From contig NZ_QEKY01000006.1 of the NCBI RefSeq assembly GCF_003096695.1, positions 98,718 through 162,717 on the forward strand: a stretch of 64,000 nt of DNA, read 5' to 3'. The notes beneath the pieces are model-generated. The model was not told where the DNA came from and searched no databases. It saw nothing but the letters and a program-made list of their open reading frames with translations. This DNA comes from Porphyromonas loveana (GTDB lineage: Bacteria; Bacteroidota; Bacteroidia; Bacteroidales; Porphyromonadaceae). A program made the translations under genes and the position numbers. Position 1 is the first letter of the stretch. Every line of letters begins with the position of its first letter. This document shows, in pieces, positions 10,261 to 17,901 of the stretch.

Positions 10261-10302
10261 TAAGAGGGTGTGCCGAGCTTTTTGCTTCGACACACCCTCT
10301 TA
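10261..10302 (+). terminator. Hairpin after the M16 protease gene
   Basis: A 12-bp perfect outer stem (TAAGAGGGTGTG with its complement) and a CGAGC/GCTTCG inner stem. It starts 45 nt after the stop. The tail is TTAAAATTTG-like rather than a pure T run. Confidence 0.6.
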
Positions 10303-10412
10303 AAATTTGCAAGGTGAGCATTTTTACTTTCAAACTTGTGGTTTTTTCGCTGATTTAGGCGAAATATCTCAACAAAAACCTCTGAAAACCATTGCACAGA
10401 AGAAAAAATCGT

Positions 10413-10420
10413 TACTTTTG
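10413..10420 (+). promoter_or_regulatory. Promoter -7 element for the HU gene
   Basis: TACTTTTG, giving a leader of about 118 nt before the ATG at 10545. The rest of the gap 10303-10544 shows nothing else. Confidence 0.6.
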
Positions 10421-10544
10421 GCTTATTCATTTACCCATAGTTCTCATACTTAGTCACAGTTTGTCCACTACATTCTGCGCTTAATTGATCGGACTGGTGA
10501 TATGAATCGAACTAAATTTTTGTCAAACTAATAATTGTGAAAAG

Positions 10545-10811
10545 ATGAACAAGACAGATTTTATTGCAGCTGTAGCTGAAAAAGCGAACCTGACAAAGGC
10601 AGACGCTCAGAGAGCCGTAAATGCATTTGCAGAAGTTGTTGCTGACCAAATGAACGCCGGTGAGAAGATTGCTCTCATTGGGTTCGGAACTTTCTCCGTG
10701 AGCGAACGTGCAGCTCGTAAGGGTATCAACCCCAAGACTAAGAAAGCCATCTCCATCCCTGCTCGAAAGGTGGTTCGTTTCAAGGCCGGCTCTGCATTGG
10801 ACCTTAAGTAA
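10545..10811 (+). CDS. HU family DNA-binding protein
   Basis: The 88-residue protein is full length for HU. It begins MNKTDFIAAVAEKANLTKADA and contains the HU signature region GFGTFSVSERAARKGINPKT, with a DNA-intercalating arm ending in IPARKVVRFKAGSALDLK. HU proteins bend and compact DNA and help replication and recombination. It is monocistronic: its own promoter lies 125 nt upstream and a perfect 17-bp terminator follows. Which of the several HU paralogues of the organism this is cannot be told from the window. Confidence 0.95.
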   Translation: MNKTDFIAAVAEKANLTKADAQRAVNAFAEVVADQMNAGEKIALIGFGTFSVSERAARKGINPKTKKAISIPARKVVRFKAGSALDLK

Positions 10812-10830
10812 TCTTTGATTAAGTATTGAG

Positions 10831-10865
10831 CAACGAAGCTACTGCTCAGAGCAGTAGCTTCGTTG
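10831..10865 (+). terminator. Terminator of the HU gene
   Basis: Perfect 17-bp stem (CAACGAAGCTACTGCTC and complement) with a one-base centre, followed by TTTTATT. Confidence 0.9.
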
Positions 10866-10990
10866 TTTTATTCTAAGGGGATAGAGGTGTGATGATCGTC
10901 ATTGGCGCATCACGCCGACCTTTCCCGATTATAGTTTCACAGAAATAGGTTCGAAGGAGCTCTTCCTCTCGTGCCATAAGACAAAATAAG

Positions 10991-11557
10991 ATGAGACTTC
11001 TCCGCATTACCATAGCACTATGCCTATCGCTTTCTTTCGTGACAACCCTCACAGCACAGGACTCTAAGTGGTGGGCTAACATCCATGTCGGAAGAGAATT
11101 TTTCGGCCATTCGGCAGAAGAATTAAAGCGAGGCTGGAATGGAGGTATCGAGCTTAGATATTATTTGTCCGGATCCCTCTATCTTTTGGGCACGATGAAC
11201 TACGGACTTGCCTCTACATCTTTTTCGTCCGGCTACTACGACGATAATGGCAATAATGCCACCGCCCGTCTCAAACGTCACAGCATCTTACCGGCAGTAG
11301 GTGCAGGATACGAATACCTGTGGGGCGATTATTATTCTTGTTATATGCAGGGAGGTGTAGGTTATGGGATGGAATGCACGACTATTTCCTACCCAAATAA
11401 AGAGACCCTTTGGGCAAAGCGTTTCGGTTGGCTCTTAGAAACAGGTGGAGACTACTTCATTCGTGAGAATCTTGCGATGGGCGTTTCTGTTGCTCACCTC
11501 CGAGTGGGCTTAAGAAACAACTGGACTGTCAATCTCAAATGCTCCATACCATTATAA
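10991..11557 (+). CDS. Small outer-membrane beta-barrel protein, function unknown
   Basis: The 188-residue protein has a signal peptide (MRLLRITIALCLSLSFVTTLTAQ) and then alternating hydrophobic/polar strands rich in Tyr, Trp and Gly (SGSLYLLGTMNYGLAS, YSCYMQGGVGYGME, LAMGVSVAHLRVGL). This is the pattern of an eight-stranded OmpA/OmpX-like barrel. It does not match a named family that I recognise. It ends NLKCSIPL rather than in the usual aromatic residue. No partner gene is obvious; the next gene is a tRNA on the other strand. Confidence 0.6.
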   Translation: MRLLRITIALCLSLSFVTTLTAQDSKWWANIHVGREFFGHSAEELKRGWNGGIELRYYLSGSLYLLGTMNYGLASTSFSSGYYDDNGNNATARLKRHSILPAVGAGYEYLWGDYYSCYMQGGVGYGMECTTISYPNKETLWAKRFGWLLETGGDYFIRENLAMGVSVAHLRVGLRNNWTVNLKCSIPL

Positions 11558-11615
11558 TAAGGAGAGTCAAAAGAATTCTCTTCCAAGCCCATGAGATGCG
11601 GAAGAGTGGATAAAG

Positions 11616-11648
11616 AAAAAACGGATGCCGTATGGCACCCGTTTTTTT
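11616..11648. terminator. Bidirectional terminator
   Basis: AAAAACGG-TGCC pairs with GGCA-CCGTTTTT around GTAT, with an A run before and a T run after. It can end the barrel-protein transcript on the plus strand and the tRNA transcript on the minus strand. Confidence 0.75.
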
Positions 11649-11649
11649 G

Positions 11650-11723
11650 TGACCCGGGCGGGATTCAAACCCGCGACCTTCAGAACCGGAATCTGACGCT
11701 CTATTCAGCTAAGCTACCAGGCC
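11650..11723 (-). tRNA. tRNA-Arg(CCG)
   Basis: The 74-nt cloverleaf starts GGCCTGG and ends CCGGGTC plus discriminator A. D-loop AGCTTAGCTGAATAGAGC, anticodon stem TCAGA/TCTGA with loop TTCCGGT (anticodon CCG, reads CGG), T-arm GGTTTGAATCC. The CCA end is not encoded. Confidence 0.93.
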
Positions 11724-11781
11724 TCTTGCGCGGCAAAAGTAAGCATTTCTTTCTGTTTGTCACGCCTATAGTGTCAGTTCC

Positions 11782-12528
11782 TCACCGCTTACGGCGGAAG
11801 ATAAAGCTCAAATGCTTGAAGATAGACTTCTTACTTCCGTAATAATGCTTCATGATGACGAAACGTTCTATGAGCGAAGCCTTGTGATTCTTTCGCGTGA
11901 CACCTCCTCGGTCGTCCAGAGAATGTATTAGGATCATCTCCGTATTGACCACATTGCGTGAAGCCTGCAAAATACGGATGCACCAGTCAAAGTCCGCAGA
12001 GAATCGGTATTTCATATTGTAAGGAGGTGCCACCAATCGCTTGGCGATGAACGCCTGATGACAGACAAGCATCCCATTTGAGAAATCACGCCACCCCAAT
12101 TCATGAGGAGGACGGAGCCGTCGCAGTCCTTTTTCCCGACCGGTGGTATCTACTAATAATGTATCTCCGTAGAGAACATCTGGCAATCCCATGGGAGAAT
12201 CTTTGATGCCATTGACTATCGTTTCGAGGAGTTCGGGCGAAGGGAGCTCGTCACCGGCATTGACAAACCAAACGTAGTCGCCAGTGGCTATGCGCAATCC
12301 TTTATTCATCGCGTCATATAATCCCTTATCCGGCTCACTGATGAGCCGAATACTCGGAGACAGTGAGCGAACCACCTCGGCGGTATTATCGGGAGAATCC
12401 CCATCTACTACTATATACTCAACGTGTGAGTATGTCTGCGCAAGCACGCTTTTTACGGTCTTTTCAATGATATCTTGCGCTTTATAACAGACCGTAATAA
12501 TCGAAAAAACGGGATTGTTATCTTCCAT
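11782..12528 (-). CDS. Family 2 glycosyltransferase
   Basis: The 248-residue cytosolic protein has a GT-A fold: the N-terminal nucleotide-binding stretch FSIITVCYKAQDIIEKTVKS, VDGDSPDNT, the SEPDKGLYDAMNKG motif typical of Bacteroidota GT2 enzymes, and a DxD-like region VNAGDE near residue 90. Such enzymes transfer a sugar from a nucleotide donor, usually in polysaccharide or LPS synthesis. The acceptor cannot be read from the sequence. It lies downstream of porT on the same strand with a gap of 146 nt. T9SS cargo in this group is anchored through A-LPS, so a surface-glycan role would fit its neighbour, but that is inference. Confidence 0.85.
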   Translation of the reverse strand: MEDNNPVFSIITVCYKAQDIIEKTVKSVLAQTYSHVEYIVVDGDSPDNTAEVVRSLSPSIRLISEPDKGLYDAMNKGLRIATGDYVWFVNAGDELPSPELLETIVNGIKDSPMGLPDVLYGDTLLVDTTGREKGLRRLRPPHELGWRDFSNGMLVCHQAFIAKRLVAPPYNMKYRFSADFDWCIRILQASRNVVNTEMILIHSLDDRGGVTRKNHKASLIERFVIMKHYYGSKKSIFKHLSFIFRRKR

Positions 12529-12674
12529 TTTTATCCAAAATAACCAATGCCTATGTCGAAGCCGTCAACCTACGACAAGCTTCAATGCTGATCACATTTT
12601 ATTTACTGACGATAAACCACCACTCTCCGTTCTTTGTTCGCTAAGCATTGGTATGGGAAAGTCTGGGAGTTGGT

Positions 12675-13415
12675 TTATTCAAAGTTGAACGTAAGCATGA
12701 TCATTCTCGTCTGAGCTCTGTCGATCGACTGGGTGTATATGATTTTGGGATCATCTACGAGGTCGGGACGATCGTGCGTAATCACATCGGGGAATCCGAA
12801 GCTGAATCGCAACTCAGGACAGAACTTGAAATAACGAAGATAGAAATCGCAGCCAATCCCGATCTGCACGCCATAGTCGTTGGACTTGGTATAAATCTCA
12901 AGTCCTTTCTTTCGTCCAAGCTCCATAGTCCAGTATGGGCCACCGATCAGGTAAGGGCGGAAGTTATTCAGACGTCGCGAACTATATTTCAGCAAGAGAG
13001 GGAACTCCAGATAGTTCGATCGAACACTGAATGAGGCGACAGCTTTTTCCCCGTCAGAGTAAACAAATTGTTTGTCACCGAAGTGAAGTGTGGGCAGAAC
13101 ACGTAGGTTGAGATTAGACATGAGGAACATATCGCCGATCACTCCGACGGAGAAGCCCGGCGAGTAGTTAGATATCTGTGCATAAATGGGGCCGGCAGTA
13201 CTGCCCTCCGGGACGAATCCATTATTATTGATAGCCAAGTCTTGCACATGCATCCCCACATGAAAGCCCAGATGATAGCGTTTGAAATCGGCATACGGGC
13301 GGTTCTGCACTTTCTCCGTCTGAGCCTGCAGTGCTTGCGTGAACAAGAGGCCGAGCAGACACATCAGCAAGAGACTGATTCTCTTCGGGAAACGAGATGT
13401 ATATCGAGAGGTCAT
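12675..13415 (-). CDS. porT: PorT, type IX secretion system outer-membrane protein
   Basis: The 246-residue protein has a signal peptide (to LQAQ, about residue 32) and a beta-barrel with the PorT/SprT family core FHVGMHVQDLAI, SNYSPGFSVGVIGDMFL, LNLRVLPTLHFGDKQFVY and NYLEFPLLLKYSS. The end (MIMLTFNFE) resembles a barrel closing strand. PorT is needed in P. gingivalis for T9SS export of gingipains. Two likely T9SS cargo genes lie in this window (4952-6481 and 35140-37875). It is transcribed from a TATCTTTG element 57 nt upstream, divergent from upp. Confidence 0.88.
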   Translation of the reverse strand: MTSRYTSRFPKRISLLLMCLLGLLFTQALQAQTEKVQNRPYADFKRYHLGFHVGMHVQDLAINNNGFVPEGSTAGPIYAQISNYSPGFSVGVIGDMFLMSNLNLRVLPTLHFGDKQFVYSDGEKAVASFSVRSNYLEFPLLLKYSSRRLNNFRPYLIGGPYWTMELGRKKGLEIYTKSNDYGVQIGIGCDFYLRYFKFCPELRFSFGFPDVITHDRPDLVDDPKIIYTQSIDRAQTRMIMLTFNFE

Positions 13416-13471
13416 CTACAGAAAAGTCTTCTATTCTTGAAATTAGTGCGTAGAACTAACGTGTTATGGAG

Positions 13472-13479
13472 CAAAGATA
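13472..13479 (-). promoter_or_regulatory. Promoter -7 element for porT
   Basis: TATCTTTG on the minus strand, 57 nt before the porT ATG. It almost abuts the plus-strand element of upp, so the two promoters diverge from the same 20 bases. Confidence 0.65.
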
Positions 13480-13482
13480 TTG

Positions 13483-13490
13483 TATTTTTG
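13483..13490 (+). promoter_or_regulatory. Promoter -7 element for upp
   Basis: TATTTTTG, 63 nt before the upp ATG, back-to-back with the porT promoter. Confidence 0.6.
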
Positions 13491-13553
13491 CGCGAATTGG
13501 CGCGTAAAAACGATTGAGGCGCCTTCGCATAACTCACCTCATAAAGAGCAAAA

Positions 13554-14204
13554 ATGGAAGTAATACACTTAGGTGCCGGACACTCCCTTCTCAATCGATT
13601 TGTCATGGAGATGCGCGATGTCACCGTCCAAAACGATCGATTGCGCTTCCGTCGCAACATTGAGCGCGTAGGCGAAGTAATGGCCTATGAGATCAGCAAA
13701 CAAATGACACAGATAAAGCGCACTGTCACCACCCCATTGGGAGAGTGCCAATGTCTTGTTCCCGGAGATAAGGTCGTGCTGGCCACTATCCTGCGTGCAG
13801 GACTCCCCTTCCACCAAGGGTTCCTAAACTACTTCGACTATTGTGAGAACGCCTTTGTCTCCGCCTATCGGAAGTACAAGGATCGGCTCAACTTCGATAT
13901 TCACATCGAATACATCGCTGCTCCGGACATTACAGGGAAGACCTTGATCATATCCGATCCCATGCTCGCCACAGGAAGCTCCATGGAATTGGCCTACCAA
14001 GCTCTCCTCACCAAGGGTACTCCCGCACATATTCATATCGCCAGCATTATTGCCAGCCAACAGGCATTGGACTACGTACGCAGCGTCATGCCGGAGAATA
14101 CGACCATCTGGCTGGCAGCTCTTGATCCTACAATAGACGAGCATTCGTACATCGTGCCGGGCTTAGGCGACGCCGGTGACTTGGCCTATGGCGAGAAGCT
14201 CTGA
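13554..14204 (+). CDS. upp: Uracil phosphoribosyltransferase
   Basis: The 216-residue protein is the usual length for UPRTase. It has the PRPP-binding loop LIISDPMLATGSSMELAY at about residues 137-154, the RAGLPFHQGF region near 83 and a uracil-site C-terminus (VPGLGDAGDLAYG). It converts uracil and PRPP to UMP in pyrimidine salvage. The 3' end overlaps the start of the downstream U32 gene, which suggests translational coupling. Confidence 0.95.
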   Translation: MEVIHLGAGHSLLNRFVMEMRDVTVQNDRLRFRRNIERVGEVMAYEISKQMTQIKRTVTTPLGECQCLVPGDKVVLATILRAGLPFHQGFLNYFDYCENAFVSAYRKYKDRLNFDIHIEYIAAPDITGKTLIISDPMLATGSSMELAYQALLTKGTPAHIHIASIIASQQALDYVRSVMPENTTIWLAALDPTIDEHSYIVPGLGDAGDLAYGEKL

Positions 14205-16083
14205 GCCTCGCACCATAGAACTATTGGCTCCGGCTAAGGATCTCGCCATCGGGAAGGCCGCCATCCTCCACGGTGCCGATGCTGTATATATAGGTGCACC
14301 CGCGTTTGGAGCTCGCGCTTCGGCCGGTGTGTCCGTCGAGGACATCGGAGAGCTGGTACGCTTTGCGCGACTCTACCGTGCCAAGGTCTATGTGGCGCTC
14401 AATACCATCCTCTATGACGAGGAACTAACCGAGGCCGAACGCCTCTGTCACGAGCTCTACCGCGTGGGGGTCGATGCTCTCATCGTGCAGGACATGGCTC
14501 TCTCCCGCCTCGACCTGCCACCCATAGCCCTCCATGCCAGCACACAGTGCGACATACGCACCGCCGAGAAGGTACATCTATTCGAATCTTTGGGCTACGA
14601 GCAAGTCGTCTTGGCTCGCGAGCTTTCCCTCCCCGAGATACGCAGCATAGCCGACCAGACCTCTGTGGCGTTGGAAGCCTTCGTCCACGGAGCCCTCTGT
14701 GTGAGCCTAAGCGGGCAGTGCTACCTGTCCGAAGCCGTGACCGGTCGGAGTGCCAATCGAGGAGCTTGCGCACAGCTCTGCCGACTACCCTACACCATGA
14801 TCGATGCCGACGGGCGCATCATCCGTAGCGAGCAGCACCTCCTGTCACTCAAGGATCTGAATCGCTCCGCGGAGTTGGAGTCCATGCTCGAAGCCGGCAT
14901 CTCCTCTTTCAAAATCGAAGGCCGACTCAAAGGCATCTCCTACGTCAAGAATGTGACGGCACATTACCGTCGTCTGCTGGACGAATTGCTCAGCCGCTAC
15001 CCCGATCGCTACCGCAGAGCTTCGCGCGGGCGCAGCGCCCTTGCCTTCCATCCTGCTCCGGAGAAGAGCTTCAATCGCGGCTTCACCGATCTGCTCCTCA
15101 GCGGCAAGCGTGACGCTTCGACACTGATCACGCCCGAATCCAACAAAAGTCGCGGAGCTCACATAGGCCGTGTTTCCACAGTAGATCGCGACCGAATAGG
15201 CATCCACCTCCAAACCGATAACTCAAATGGCCCAACGGCCCTGTCCAATGGCGACGGCCTATACCTAATCCATCCCGACGGCAGCATGAGCGGCACGCGT
15301 GTGAACGTAGTACTGCCGGACGGACGACTACAGGTGGACAATCCTGTCGGCATCGCAAAGGGGACCGAAGTCTTCCGCAACTACGACATCCGCTTCGAGA
15401 AAGCCCTGTCGCAGGAGCAGTCGGCCGTCCGCCTCCTCCCCGTCTCACTCACACTGAGCGATTGTCCCTCGGGCTTTACTCTCACGATCGAATCTGAGGG
15501 TTATCCTTCGGCGACAGCCATGATCGAGGCTGCACACGAACCGGCCAACCGCTTCGACGAAGAGCAATTACGGAAGAATCTCTCCAAACTCGGTGGCACT
15601 CCACTCGAAGCCACATCCGTAAGCATCCGAATGAGTGGCAACTACTTCATCCCTCTCTCACTCATCGGACAGCTCAGGCGAAGAGCAGTAGAAGTCTTTG
15701 TGACGGCTGCGTCAGCCCTTCCCGAGCGTAACGAGGAGCAGACTGCCCCCCGTCGCACGCCCAAGCCCCCTACCCCGTCGGAGGATGGCCGTCGCTCCCT
15801 GTCCTTCCTCTCGAACGTGGCGAACCGCGAAGCCGAAGCCTTCTACCGCGAAATGGGATACACCTCCATTCAACCGGCTTTCGAGCGCAAACATGTACGT
15901 TCGGCCCCCCTTATGTTTTCCAAGCACTGCCTGCGCTACCATCTGGGCTACTGTCCCGTTTTTCAGCGGGAAGTCTCACCCTACCGCGAGCCGTACTACC
16001 TGCTCCGCGATGAGACGCGTCTGAGACTGGAGTTCGACTGCAAGCACTGTCAGATGCTTGTCTATCTGGATGACGTGGGCTGA
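14188..16083 (+). CDS. rlhA: U32 family protein, RlhA-like 23S rRNA hydroxylation factor
   Basis: The product is 631 residues from the ATG at 14188, which overlaps upp by 17 nt. A GTG at 14176 in the same frame is an alternative. It carries the U32 signature EAFVHGALCVSLSGQCYLS, a further cysteine pair (RGACAQLC), and a long C-terminal DUF3656-type region ending in DCKHC. U32 proteins were once annotated as peptidases or collagenases. The long form with this C-terminal region corresponds to E. coli RlhA (YdcP), which makes 5-hydroxycytidine in 23S rRNA. Conserved cysteines probably hold an iron-sulfur cluster. Function is inferred from the long architecture; a TrhP-like tRNA role is the alternative. 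Confidence 0.8.
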   Translation: MARSSEPRTIELLAPAKDLAIGKAAILHGADAVYIGAPAFGARASAGVSVEDIGELVRFARLYRAKVYVALNTILYDEELTEAERLCHELYRVGVDALIVQDMALSRLDLPPIALHASTQCDIRTAEKVHLFESLGYEQVVLARELSLPEIRSIADQTSVALEAFVHGALCVSLSGQCYLSEAVTGRSANRGACAQLCRLPYTMIDADGRIIRSEQHLLSLKDLNRSAELESMLEAGISSFKIEGRLKGISYVKNVTAHYRRLLDELLSRYPDRYRRASRGRSALAFHPAPEKSFNRGFTDLLLSGKRDASTLITPESNKSRGAHIGRVSTVDRDRIGIHLQTDNSNGPTALSNGDGLYLIHPDGSMSGTRVNVVLPDGRLQVDNPVGIAKGTEVFRNYDIRFEKALSQEQSAVRLLPVSLTLSDCPSGFTLTIESEGYPSATAMIEAAHEPANRFDEEQLRKNLSKLGGTPLEATSVSIRMSGNYFIPLSLIGQLRRRAVEVFVTAASALPERNEEQTAPRRTPKPPTPSEDGRRSLSFLSNVANREAEAFYREMGYTSIQPAFERKHVRSAPLMFSKHCLRYHLGYCPVFQREVSPYREPYYLLRDETRLRLEFDCKHCQMLVYLDDVG

Positions 16084-16174
16084 TCGGCCGCTTTCTGCCC
16101 TGATGGTACGACACCGCGTTTTTACGTCTTATTAACATTCCGATTGACGACGGAGCAATTTCAGAAAAATTGCA

Positions 16175-16290
16175 GGCCAAAATCCTGTCCATTATGGCGC
16201 GAGAAATTATTTTTTTTCGCGCCATTTATTTTTCTTTTTGGCGCGTATTCAAAAAAAATTTGGCGTGTGTTTTTTCGCCAATATGCCCAT
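16175..16290 (+). repeat. GCGC-phased minisatellite, copy 2
   Basis: GCGC or one-base variants at 16197, 16219, 16241, 16263 and 16285, spacings of exactly 22, with a GGCC at 16175 as a possible first unit. Fill is T- and A-rich. It occupies much of the 403-base gap between the U32 gene and rsmH. Confidence 0.8.
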
Positions 16291-16424
16291 GTCCCCGAAA
16301 GGGGATGTCTAAACTCTTTTTCCGACAACAATACTTAACGCTTTTCGCTGCGTCTCAACCTTCGTTGTTAATAAGTTTTTTCCGTTCAAGTACAAGAAAG
16401 TCTTATTCTTTAGGGGGTAATAGC

Positions 16425-16432
16425 TAACTTTG
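16425..16432 (+). promoter_or_regulatory. Promoter -7 element of the dcw cluster
   Basis: TAACTTTG, 54 nt upstream of the rsmH ATG. No mraZ frame is present between the repeat and this promoter. Confidence 0.6.
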
Positions 16433-16486
16433 AAGCGTCTCTATAGCATCATGACCACAAGCGAAAAGAAGAGAGAATAGTCCTGT

Positions 16487-17422
16487 ATGTATAATCCTGA
16501 TAAAGAGAACGTTTATCACATTCCGGTGATGTTGGAAGAATGTTTGGAGGGATTGTCAATCCGTCCGGACGGACGCTATGTGGACGTAACCTTCGGCGGA
16601 GGCGGCCACTCGCGCGCCATCGTAGAACGATTGGGCGCACAGGGGAGATTGTACGGCTTCGACCAAGATGCCGATGCCTCTCGCAATGCACTCGACGACG
16701 ATCGGTTTGTCTTTGTGGCCTCCAACTTCCGTTACCTCGGGAACTTCATGGATTATTACGGAGAAGACCATATAGACGGCATACTGGCAGACCTGGGTGT
16801 CTCGTCACATCACTTCGATGAGGAAGAGCGCGGCTTCAGTTTCCGGTCAGAGACACCGTTGTTAGACATGCGCATGAACGCCCGTGCCGGCAAGAGTGCA
16901 GCGACCATCCTCAACGAATACGAAGCAGATGCACTGGCCGATCTCTTCTATCACTACGGCGAACTGAAGCAGGCACGCCGCATAGCAGCCTCCGTGGTCC
17001 AACACCGAGCGGCCACATCGGGCGGCCTACAGACTGTGGGGCAACTACTGGAAGCTGTACGCCCACTCGTGTCGCCCCGTGAGGTGAAGAAGCAGCTGGC
17101 TTGTATCTTCCAAGCCCTGCGCATAGAAGTGAACGATGAGCTGGGAGCACTGGAGCAGATGCTGCACGCTGCTCTTGACTGCCTACGTCCGGGCGGTCGT
17201 CTCGTAGTGATGACGTATCACTCGCTGGAAGACAGGATCGTGAAGAATTTCCTACGCTACGGAAGCGTGCAGGCTCCCGACGATGACCATCTGCGGCTCT
17301 ACGGAGCACCGACCAGTCCGTGGCGCACAATCACGCGCAAGCCCGTCACAGCCTCAGCGGACGAGCTATCCGCAAACCCCCGTTCACGAAGTGCCAAACT
17401 GAGAATAGCAGAAAAAATATAA
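16487..17422 (+). CDS. rsmH: 16S rRNA m4C1402 methyltransferase
   Basis: The 311-residue protein is full length for RsmH (MraW). It has the SAM-binding loop VDVTFGGGGHSRAIVERL near residue 33, the DGILADLGVSSHHFD motif near 101 and the C-terminal VVMTYHSLEDRIVKNFLR. It methylates C1402 of 16S rRNA. It is the first gene of the division/cell wall cluster, and its TAA overlaps the next ATG by one base (TAATG). Confidence 0.96.
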   Translation: MYNPDKENVYHIPVMLEECLEGLSIRPDGRYVDVTFGGGGHSRAIVERLGAQGRLYGFDQDADASRNALDDDRFVFVASNFRYLGNFMDYYGEDHIDGILADLGVSSHHFDEEERGFSFRSETPLLDMRMNARAGKSAATILNEYEADALADLFYHYGELKQARRIAASVVQHRAATSGGLQTVGQLLEAVRPLVSPREVKKQLACIFQALRIEVNDELGALEQMLHAALDCLRPGGRLVVMTYHSLEDRIVKNFLRYGSVQAPDDDHLRLYGAPTSPWRTITRKPVTASADELSANPRSRSAKLRIAEKI

Positions 17423-17892
17423 TGACCGACACAACGAAACATTATATAGACGACGAGGAAGATATCCTCTATGATGAGACTCCTCCCCAAGAGGGGGAGA
17501 TTCAGGCTGATGAGTCGGCTCCTCAGCCCACGGCCCAACCCACGAATCAGAAGCGAAAGAACACCTTTTGGGGCGTGATGGGGGGGTCTTTTCTGGAGCA
17601 TCCCTGGGTAGCAAGCAACTTGAGATTGGGATTGGTACTCGTGTTCATGTCCATAGTCAACATCTGGAACGGCTATGAAGCCATTGATCAAGTGCGCCAG
17701 ATAGGCCGCCTGGAAGAGCAAGTGCGAGACTATCGCTACCGAGCCTTGTTCAAAGCTTCGGAAGTTACCGCCATGAGTCAGAAGCTAAACGTGGAGAAAG
17801 CCATCCAAGAGCAAAACCTCGCGCTGACACTCTCACAGGTGCCTCCGTATATTCTCTATCGTCCCACCGGCAGCACCGACAAGAAAAAATAA
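17422..17892 (+). CDS. ftsL: FtsL-like cell division protein
   Basis: The 156-residue protein starts at 17422, directly on the rsmH stop. It has an acidic, Pro/Gln-rich cytoplasmic N-terminus of about 65 residues, one transmembrane segment (LRLGLVLVFMSIVNIWNGY) and a short periplasmic coiled coil (QIGRLEEQVRDYRYR). This matches the Bacteroidota FtsL_2 form. FtsL sits in the divisome with FtsQ/FtsB and controls the FtsW-FtsI synthase. The long N-terminal tail is typical for this phylum. Assignment rests on position between rsmH and ftsI and on topology, since FtsL sequences are poorly conserved. Confidence 0.8.
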   Translation: MTDTTKHYIDDEEDILYDETPPQEGEIQADESAPQPTAQPTNQKRKNTFWGVMGGSFLEHPWVASNLRLGLVLVFMSIVNIWNGYEAIDQVRQIGRLEEQVRDYRYRALFKASEVTAMSQKLNVEKAIQEQNLALTLSQVPPYILYRPTGSTDKKK

Positions 17893-17901
17893 GCCACAGC
17901 C

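Noticed and set aside
13490..13525. GCGC words between porT and upp as an eighth repeat array
   Set aside because: Spacings are 10 and 19 bp, not 22-23, and the flanking fill does not match the arrays.
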